11,126 nt of DNA from Pseudomonadota bacterium (lineage in GTDB: Bacteria > Myxococcota > Bradymonadia > UBA4248). The position numbers were made by a program, and so were the translations under genes. Under the pieces are notes generated by a model. It saw only the letters and a program-made list of their open reading frames with translations, was not told the origin of the DNA and did not search any database. Below, in pieces: positions 1 through 5,265 of this stretch. How positions within the stretch are numbered: position 1 is the stretch's first letter; each line of letters opens with the position of its first letter. The stretch spans positions 1 to 11,126 of the forward strand of contig JAGACY010000398.1 of NCBI GenBank assembly GCA_017613855.1, written 5' to 3'.

Positions 1-218
1 AGAGTGACACTTTGGTTTTGCATTCTCAATTGCTCACTGCTCACTGCTCACTGCTAATTTTGTATACCATTCACAATGAACTTCAGCGTCGCCATCTAGT
101 TTTGCATCCCAATTCCACATTCCGCATTCCGCATTCCGCATTAATCAGAGTCGCCCCTTATTTTTGCATCCCAATTACGCATTACGCATTACGAATTACG
201 AATTAGAAATAATTCCGC
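1..218. repeat. Three head-plus-heptamer repeat units
   Basis: Three related units lie end to end or nearly so. Each has a head ending in TTTTGCATCCCAATT (16-31, diverged to TTTTGCATTCTCAATT; 100-114; 162-176) followed by a tandem 7-bp repeat. The heptamer differs by unit: TGCTCAC x3 plus a partial copy (31-58), ATTCCGC x3 with diverged copies on both sides (112-146), and ATTACGC x2 then ATTACGA x2 and a diverged copy (174-208). A stray ATTCCGC sits at 212-218. The second and third heads extend upstream as CAG(C/A)GTCGCC and agree at about 26 of 31 positions (84-114 versus 146-176). The region is intergenic and ends just before the ribosome binding site at 227-232. Short heptamer tandem repeats (STRR type) are known in cyanobacteria; kinship with those is not claimed. 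The function is unknown. Confidence 0.85.
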
Positions 219-238
219 ATTATTAAAAGGAGTCAGCT

Positions 239-742
239 ATGAAAAAGTTGTTCGCAGTCAATCTCGTTATGGTATTTAGTTTTCTCTTGAGCGGTTGCCT
301 TGAATACGAGGCGCTCGATATGCGCTGTGATTGCAGGGCTGTTGGCCATGCATTGCGGTTCAATGAACTCACTGGAGAATGGGAAATGGAAGAGCACGAA
401 TTGCTTCAGGAATCATGTCAGTATTATATGAAATCACTCGAAGGAAAATGGGATGGTCTTGGCATGACTGAGTCAAACCGTTTGGTATTTCATTCGGATG
501 GGACGTACGATTTTTTGACGAAATCAGCAGATAGCTGGTCACCTTCGTCATCCGGACAGTATTGGGTTGAAATGACCCAATATCGGGGCAAGCCCTATCC
601 TGAGCTGCATATGACATGGCCTGACAGCGATGATTATCCGATTCGATTCCATTTTGAAGACGATGTCCTTCATTTGGAAGAGGCTACCGACGGCGGAGAG
701 CCTGAGATGAGATATCGCCATGTTTTGCAGGATGAATCGTAA
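239..742 (+). CDS. Lipoprotein with lipocalin-like C-terminal region
   Basis: A 167-residue protein with a clear type II signal peptide: two lysines after Met, a hydrophobic stretch, and the lipobox LLSGC with the lipidated cysteine at residue 20. It is therefore expected to be exported and anchored to a membrane by lipid. The start is supported by AAGGAG at 227-232, six bases before the ATG. Cys30 and Cys32 form a CxC pair and Cys60 is a further free cysteine. From about residue 69 the sequence reads GKWDG, then LVFHSDGTY (82-90), then alternating polar and hydrophobic segments with LHMTW and FHFEDDVLHLEE. This is the pattern of small lipocalin-like bacterial lipoproteins, which are beta barrels with a GxW start. 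The fold assignment is inferred from the pattern alone. The ligand and role are unknown. The gene seems to stand alone: the repeat cluster precedes it and 277 bases follow before the next gene. Confidence 0.88.
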   Translation: MKKLFAVNLVMVFSFLLSGCLEYEALDMRCDCRAVGHALRFNELTGEWEMEEHELLQESCQYYMKSLEGKWDGLGMTESNRLVFHSDGTYDFLTKSADSWSPSSSGQYWVEMTQYRGKPYPELHMTWPDSDDYPIRFHFEDDVLHLEEATDGGEPEMRYRHVLQDES

Positions 743-759
743 TATCTGCATTCAATCTG

Positions 760-852
760 TTGCTGTCGAAAAAATGAGGATATGAGTTTTTTGGGGGCTT
801 ATCGCTTATCGAAGCAAAATCATTTCACCTGAAATCCTGTTTTCGACAGCAA
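760..852. repeat. 13-bp perfect inverted repeat, 67-bp spacer
   Basis: TTGCTGTCGAAAA at 760-772 is matched exactly by TTTTCGACAGCAA at 840-852. The spacer contains two tandem GCTTATC heptamers (797-810) and a small inner hairpin, ATTTCA-CC-TGAAAT (822-835). There is no T-run after the right arm, so a simple intrinsic terminator for the upstream lipoprotein gene is unlikely. The size and terminal symmetry would fit a small MITE-like or REP-like element, or a structured 3' untranslated region. No target-site duplication is obvious. Confidence 0.6.
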
Positions 853-855
853 GGC

Positions 856-899
856 TTTGCATGACTTCTACAAGCTAAAAGCTATAAGCTATAAGCTCG
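856..899. repeat. TTTGCAT plus AAGCTAT heptamer array
   Basis: TTTGCAT (856-862) is followed ten bases later by four tandem heptamers: AAGCTAA, AAGCTAT, AAGCTAT, AAGCTCG (872-899). This repeats the head-then-heptamer layout seen at the left end of the window with yet another heptamer, and it lies directly after the 760-852 inverted repeat. Confidence 0.7.
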
Positions 900-960
900 A
901 ATGATTTATCATTGAGTCCAGCTCATAGTTACGGCAGGGGACAGAGCTTCAAAATTACAT

Positions 961-987
961 TTGCACAAATTCTGCATTGCAGATAAT
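961..987 (+). promoter_or_regulatory. Candidate sigma-70-type promoter
   Basis: TTGCAC (961-966) and GATAAT (982-987) resemble -35 and -10 boxes, but the spacing of 15 bases is short. A shifted TAATAA at 984-989 would give 17. The site lies about 30 bases before the start codon of the 582-aa lipoprotein gene and is the best match in that gap. It rests on box similarity only. Confidence 0.3.
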
Positions 988-1019
988 AAAGGCACCGGTA
1001 TGACGTTTTGGAGGTCATG

Positions 1020-2768
1020 ATGAAAAAATTGTGTTTGTTGTCTATATTGTTAGTTGGTTGCCTGAATTGCGCCTGCAGTGATGATGAGGAATGTACGCAC
1101 CGTGATATGGCTGTCTGTACCGAAGATGGCCAGGGTGTCAAATACTGTCTCAATGGGAAATGGCATATTTCTGAGTGTGTGTCGGGTACTTCCTGTGTCA
1201 GTGTCGATGATATGGTGCAGTGTTTTGATATCAGTGGTTTTGATGCGCTGCCCAACTGTCAGCCTGGAATGCAGAATTGCGTAGGGGCTGTTGTTCAGAT
1301 TTGCACAGATGAAGGCAAATGGCGCTATGAGATGTGTCCAAGTGGTCAAAGCTGTCAAAATGGGCAGTGCAGTGGTACCGTTAATCCTCAGCCAGGCGAT
1401 CCCAATCCCCCAAAAACATATCATGGTATCGCTACGCGCGAATGTGGTGAGGATGGCAAAAGCATTGTGACAACGAATGCCGATGGCAGCCAATCATCTG
1501 CTTTGTGTCTGGACCTCGTCGGGTTTGATACCCAATGTGAAGCTTATTCCAATGGACATGTCGGTTGTGCCATGCCCGATAGTTGCAATGAACTCTTCTC
1601 TGAAGCCGGTACTTGCATGGGAAGTCGTTTGTTTGGCTGTGACACACGTTATATCAAGCCTCGGCCATACGAGATGGATTGTGCTGCAATGGGCGGCACT
1701 TGCTCCGTGTATGGTGGTGTGGCAGAATGCCGTGAATCTTGTGATGAGGTTTCAGATTTCTCTTGCACAGCCTCCGGTGATGATGAACTTGTGCAGAAAT
1801 GCGAAGCCATTTCGGGACAAAATGTTCGAATTTCGGGAATGACACTTTGCAAGGATGATGCGACAGTTCTTTCCTGTGAGAATGGACAGATTCAGGAACG
1901 GGGTTGTTCTGAAGGTGCCAAATGCTTTGAGGCTTTCAATCAATGTGTGATGATTTGTACAGAGGAGCAGGTTGGTGACCGTATTTGTTCCGATTCGGGA
2001 GAAGTCATCGAATGCCAGCCTATTGCCAGTGGATATGCCTATTTATCGCATGGAATGCGCCATTGTGATGGTGACATGCTGTACAGATGTGAGAAGCAGG
2101 AAGATGAGAGTTACCTGCTCAAATCGGCAGATTGTGCCAATTATGACAAGGATGGCACCATCATTCATGGAAAGTGCATTTCGGATTATCAGGGGTATCC
2201 TGATGTGGATATGTGTATTGGCGGTGTCGAAGGCGATCCCTGCGGAGATCTGACTGCTGAGGGCCGCTGTAATGGCAATACTTTGGAATACTGCGATGAG
2301 GATTATGAAGTAGCCGTTCAAAGTGAGTGTACGGGAAGTGTTTGCAGCGTTTATGCCGGATATGCCGATTGCCGCGCGGAATGTGATGCGTCGGGGAATG
2401 CCGCCTGTACTTATGTCGAAGACTATGAGCAATATATTTTGTCTCTGTGTGTACCCGATGATGACAATGGTACTTTGACGCGCGTAGATGGAACCAGCAT
2501 TTGTCTTGGGGATGTCCTCTATGAATGTGATGCACAGGGAGAGACAAAAACGACCAATTGTGCCATCAATGGCGGACGCTGTGATTCGAATGCATGTGTA
2601 TATCCTGCGTGTGCGCTGGATGCAAGATACGCTTGCTTTGCTGACAATGCCATCTTAGCGTGTTCGGTCGATGAAACAGGCTTGGTGACAGGCAGCACAC
2701 TCGAAACCATGGTTTGTTCCGGGGGAGCTTGCCAGGTATGTCAGGATGGCGAATTGGCTGCCAAATAG
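1020..2768 (+). CDS. Cysteine-rich surface lipoprotein, internally duplicated
   Basis: A 582-residue exported protein with roughly 60 cysteines (about 10%). The start at 1020 is preferred because GGAGG (1010-1014) is five bases upstream; ATG at 1017 and TTG at 1008 are also in frame but sit too close to or inside that site. The N-terminus carries LVGC (Cys14) and then CAC-SDD (Cys19); either could be the lipidated cysteine, giving a short signal peptide and an acidic leader. Two six-cysteine modules follow: Cys25/33/43/53/59/68 with Trp48, and Cys80/87/95/106/112/117, then a Pro-rich linker. Residues 189-302 and 408-521 are a 114-residue internal duplication, best seen at CSVYGGVAECRESCD versus CSVYAGYADCRAECD. 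No catalytic motif is visible. It is likely a disulfide-stabilised envelope or surface protein with binding or structural function. The module spacing is shared with the next lipoprotein gene downstream, so the two appear related. A strong terminator follows. Confidence 0.88.
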   Translation: MKKLCLLSILLVGCLNCACSDDEECTHRDMAVCTEDGQGVKYCLNGKWHISECVSGTSCVSVDDMVQCFDISGFDALPNCQPGMQNCVGAVVQICTDEGKWRYEMCPSGQSCQNGQCSGTVNPQPGDPNPPKTYHGIATRECGEDGKSIVTTNADGSQSSALCLDLVGFDTQCEAYSNGHVGCAMPDSCNELFSEAGTCMGSRLFGCDTRYIKPRPYEMDCAAMGGTCSVYGGVAECRESCDEVSDFSCTASGDDELVQKCEAISGQNVRISGMTLCKDDATVLSCENGQIQERGCSEGAKCFEAFNQCVMICTEEQVGDRICSDSGEVIECQPIASGYAYLSHGMRHCDGDMLYRCEKQEDESYLLKSADCANYDKDGTIIHGKCISDYQGYPDVDMCIGGVEGDPCGDLTAEGRCNGNTLEYCDEDYEVAVQSECTGSVCSVYAGYADCRAECDASGNAACTYVEDYEQYILSLCVPDDDNGTLTRVDGTSICLGDVLYECDAQGETKTTNCAINGGRCDSNACVYPACALDARYACFADNAILACSVDETGLVTGSTLETMVCSGGACQVCQDGELAAK

Positions 2769-2836
2769 TATTATATTGTATCAATATAATAAAAAGAGCT
2801 ATTGAGCTGAAAAATGCTTAATAGCTCTTTTTTTTT
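2769..2836 (+). terminator. Double hairpin with intrinsic terminator
   Basis: Directly after the stop codon, an AT-rich hairpin (TATTATATTG, loop TAT, CAATATAATA; 2769-2791) precedes a classic rho-independent terminator. In the terminator AAAAAGAGCTATT (2791-2803) pairs with AATAGCTCTTTTT (2820-2832), the stem continues inward by four pairs including one G-T, the loop is about eight bases, and a nine-base T run (2828-2836) follows. The A-run on the left arm would let it work in both directions, but no minus-strand gene lies to its right for about 2.4 kb. It ends the Cys-rich lipoprotein transcript. Confidence 0.9.
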
Positions 2837-3097
2837 ATATAATAATATAAAGATATAACTAATAATATATTATAATTATGTTGTGGTTTTAACACCTACA
2901 TAAACACCCATAAGTCCACATTGCGTTGAAAATTCAAGGGATTTATGGCCTATTTTATTCATTTTTTTTATATAACTACTTGATTATTGTCTCTTCTTCA
3001 TTTAGAGAGAACATGCATTTGGGTAGGGCAGTGAGCATGACTGACTGCGCGGTCTTATTATGCTGCAACAATTGTGTTGCGTCTAAGGAGAAAAAAT
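2837..3097 (+). other. AT-rich upstream region of second Cys-rich gene
   Basis: No coding sequence is seen. The left half (2837-2880) is almost pure A/T with several TATAAT-like words. Near the gene there is a TATTAT (3056-3061) without a convincing -35 box, then a small hairpin, GCAACA-ATTG-TGTTGC (3065-3080), in the presumed 5' untranslated region, then the ribosome binding site AAGGAG (3085-3090). A promoter must lie in this stretch because the previous gene ends in a strong terminator, but I cannot place it with confidence. Confidence 0.4.
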
Positions 3098-5137
3098 ATG
3101 AGTAAAAAGCTTTTGGCGTCCCTGATTGCATTGACCATGGTATCCGCGTTTGCATGCGGTGATGATGATAAAAAAGATGATAAGGGAGGGTCATGCACAC
3201 TGGGTGAAATACAATGTACAGATGGCCAGACTGCTATTAAGGTTTGCGATAAAAAGGGTAACTGGTTGGATACGACATGCGCTGAATACAAGGCTGATGT
3301 TCCCAATGGTGTGTGTCAGAGCAATAATTGCGTGACCAAGACAGATAATCCTACTCCTCTTCCTGGCGACTGTACGGAGGGAACCTATGCGTGCAGTGGA
3401 CAGTTTTTGCAGCAATGTGTCAAAAAAACCTGGCAGACAGCCAAGACTTGTACGGACACTCAAGTATGCGATGAAACTTTGAAAGATTGCAAAGATAAGA
3501 CGGATCCGCAGCCGCAGCCGCAGCCGGGAAGTGAATGCACTGCAACGAGTACTGCTCAGTGTGATAAGGCCTGCAAGGCTGATAAATCCGAGGGATATTA
3601 CTGGTACAATGACAAATTGAACGTAGTTACCTGTGCCAATAATGACTGTTACATCAATAGCTCGAACCGTGTTGCCTGTGAGTCCGATGATGCTCCTACC
3701 GGTACAGCATGCACAGCTGAGAGCACAAGCAAATGTGACGATGCCTGCAGTGCAGATAAACTGACAAGATGGTATTGGAATGGTACGAAGGTCGTAGAGA
3801 AAAAATGCAAGGAAGCGACCTGTGTACCAGAAGATAAAGATTCCTGCGTAGCCGAAGGTGAGGGTGGTGAAAAGGATCCCACTGTCGGCCAGGCCTGCGA
3901 TGATTCCTATAAAGCCACTTGCATCAATGATGGTGCCAATGCCCTCGTCTGCAACAAAGGTAAAGTTGCACAGTGGACATGCGCAGACAATCAGTGCACT
4001 CCAAATGGCAGCACTGCAGATTGCCCGAAAACCAGCAGTACTACGACCGAAACCTGCACAGCCAACAGCACCGCAAAATGCGACAAAGCTTGCAAGGCTG
4101 ATAAGTCGGAAGGCTATTACTGGGGCAATGATAAGCTGAACGTGAAAAAATGTGCAAATAAAGACTGCTACATCAATGATTCGAACCGTGTTGCTTGTGA
4201 ATCAGAAGATGCAGCAACGGATCCCTCCGTCGGCAAGGCCTGTGATGATTCCTATAAAGCCACTTGCATCAATAATGGTGCCAATGCCCTCGTCTGCAAC
4301 AAGGGTAAAATTGCACAGTGGACATGCGCAGACAATCAGTGTACTCCCAATGGCAGCACTGCAGATTGCCCGAAGACCAGCAGTGGTAGCGGGGAAGATT
4401 GCACAGCCGCCAGCACCTCTTCCTGCAACAAAGCTTGCAAGGCTGATAAGTCGGAAGGCTATTACTGGTATAACGATAAGGTGAATGTCAAAACATGTGC
4501 AAAGAAAGACTGCTACATCAATGATTCAAACCGTGTTGCTTGTGAATCTGAAGATGCTGCGACGGATCCTTCGGTCGGTAAAGCATGCGATGATAACTAT
4601 AAAGCCACTTGCATCAATGGTGGTGCCAATGCCCTCGTTTGCAATAAAGGTAAAATTGCACAGTGGACTTGCGCAGACAATCAGTGTACTCCCAATGGCA
4701 GCACTGCAGATTGCCCGAAAGAAAGCAGCACAACGCCTGAAACCTGCACAGGTGAAGATTATACCGGAACTTGCGCAGATGATAAGAAAACAGCTGTCGT
4801 TTGTGTAAAAGGTGAAGTTAAAAATTATACCTGCTTCAATGATATTTGCGAGACCCGCAAAGATGGAACTATCTATTGCCCGAGAGATCAGGCTGCCATC
4901 GATAATGAAGAAGCACGCAAAAAATGTGAAGATAAAGAAAAACTCGTTGAAGGCGGCAAGGCTGGTGACTGCTGTGATACTGATAACTATAAACCCGCTG
5001 GCTGTGACACGGCTACAAACTCCGGTCTTCGTTGCTCCACGGGTGTCATCGTCGAATGGAAATGCACGAGTCCAAAAGTATGTAATTTCGATCCGACGAG
5101 TACGGAATATCCCGGTGGAAAATATTCCTGTAAATAA
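3098..5137 (+). CDS. Cysteine-rich lipoprotein with alternating A/B modules
   Basis: A 679-residue lipoprotein with about 69 cysteines. The start at 3098 is set by AAGGAG (3085-3090) seven bases upstream; an in-frame GTG at 3074 lacks such a site. The signal peptide ends in the lipobox SAFAC (Cys20) and is followed by an acidic Lys/Asp leader. After two N-terminal Cys modules and a short PQPQPQP linker, the chain is a module train: A1 (from residue 147), a diverged A (205), B1 (260), A2 (320), B2 (375), A3 (435), B3 (490), and a diverged B-like unit (550). Each A and B module has six cysteines. B has the spacing C-x7-C-x9-C-x9-C-x4-C-x8-C with a Trp two residues before the fourth Cys; A carries SEGYYW. 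The C-terminal part has a charged helix and a CC pair. The cysteines probably form disulfides outside the cytoplasm. No enzyme motif is visible and the function is unknown. Confidence 0.9.
   Translation: MSKKLLASLIALTMVSAFACGDDDKKDDKGGSCTLGEIQCTDGQTAIKVCDKKGNWLDTTCAEYKADVPNGVCQSNNCVTKTDNPTPLPGDCTEGTYACSGQFLQQCVKKTWQTAKTCTDTQVCDETLKDCKDKTDPQPQPQPGSECTATSTAQCDKACKADKSEGYYWYNDKLNVVTCANNDCYINSSNRVACESDDAPTGTACTAESTSKCDDACSADKLTRWYWNGTKVVEKKCKEATCVPEDKDSCVAEGEGGEKDPTVGQACDDSYKATCINDGANALVCNKGKVAQWTCADNQCTPNGSTADCPKTSSTTTETCTANSTAKCDKACKADKSEGYYWGNDKLNVKKCANKDCYINDSNRVACESEDAATDPSVGKACDDSYKATCINNGANALVCNKGKIAQWTCADNQCTPNGSTADCPKTSSGSGEDCTAASTSSCNKACKADKSEGYYWYNDKVNVKTCAKKDCYINDSNRVACESEDAATDPSVGKACDDNYKATCINGGANALVCNKGKIAQWTCADNQCTPNGSTADCPKESSTTPETCTGEDYTGTCADDKKTAVVCVKGEVKNYTCFNDICETRKDGTIYCPRDQAAIDNEEARKKCEDKEKLVEGGKAGDCCDTDNYKPAGCDTATNSGLRCSTGVIVEWKCTSPKVCNFDPTSTEYPGGKYSCK
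3875..4720 (+). repeat. 345-bp in-frame tandem repeat
   Basis: Equivalent codons recur exactly 345 bp apart: the Asp opening the B module is at 3875, 4220 and 4565, and the first Cys of the A module at 4055 and 4400. The period is 115 codons and about two and a half copies are present. Long stretches are near identical at DNA level, for example the segment coding CINxGANALVCNKG. An older A-module duplication with a 174-bp offset lies upstream (3536 and 3710). High identity with preserved frame indicates recent unequal recombination, so copy number may vary between strains. Confidence 0.9.
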
Positions 5138-5154
5138 TCTTTTGATTATTTCAT

Positions 5155-5184
5155 AAAAAACCGCCCTTTCGGGGCGGTTTTTTT
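5155..5184 (+). terminator. Bidirectional intrinsic terminator
   Basis: CCGCCC (5161-5166), loop TTTCG, GGGCGG (5172-5177), with six A residues before the stem and seven T residues after it. It lies 17 bases after the stop of the Cys-rich lipoprotein gene. Because the A-run reads as a T-run on the other strand, it can also stop mutS transcripts arriving from the right, as expected between convergent genes. Confidence 0.93.
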
Positions 5185-5225
5185 ATATCTATAAAAATAT
5201 AGAAATAAATATATTTTAGATGGGG

Positions 5226-5250
5226 CTTTTCTTTTGGTACAAAAGAAAAG
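5226..5250 (-). terminator. Long inverted repeat behind mutS
   Basis: CTTTTCTTTTG (5226-5236), loop GTA, CAAAAGAAAAG (5240-5250) is an 11-bp perfect inverted repeat, bracketed by TGGGG (5221-5225) and CCCCCA (5255-5260). It lies 16 to 40 bases beyond the mutS stop. There is no clean T-run directly after it on the minus strand, so it may protect the mRNA end or assist the terminator further on. Confidence 0.6.
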
Positions 5251-5265
5251 TTTTCCCCCACAATT

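Noticed and set aside
12..206. 64-codon open frame in the left repeat region
   Set aside because: It is a translation of the heptamer arrays; since 7 is not a multiple of 3 it only looks like a varied peptide. It has no ribosome binding site.
1..208. CRISPR-like array (repeated head with differing inserts)
   Set aside because: Heads are short and diverged, spacing is uneven (84 and 62 bp), and the inserts are themselves tandem repeats rather than unique spacers.
3074..3097. GTG start eight codons upstream of the 679-aa lipoprotein start
   Set aside because: It would add a charged leader before the signal peptide and place the AAGGAG site inside the coding region.
3858..4808. Three similar consecutive open frames in the +2 phase
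   Set aside because: They resemble each other only because the underlying 345-bp DNA repeat is read in the wrong frame of the Cys-rich lipoprotein gene.
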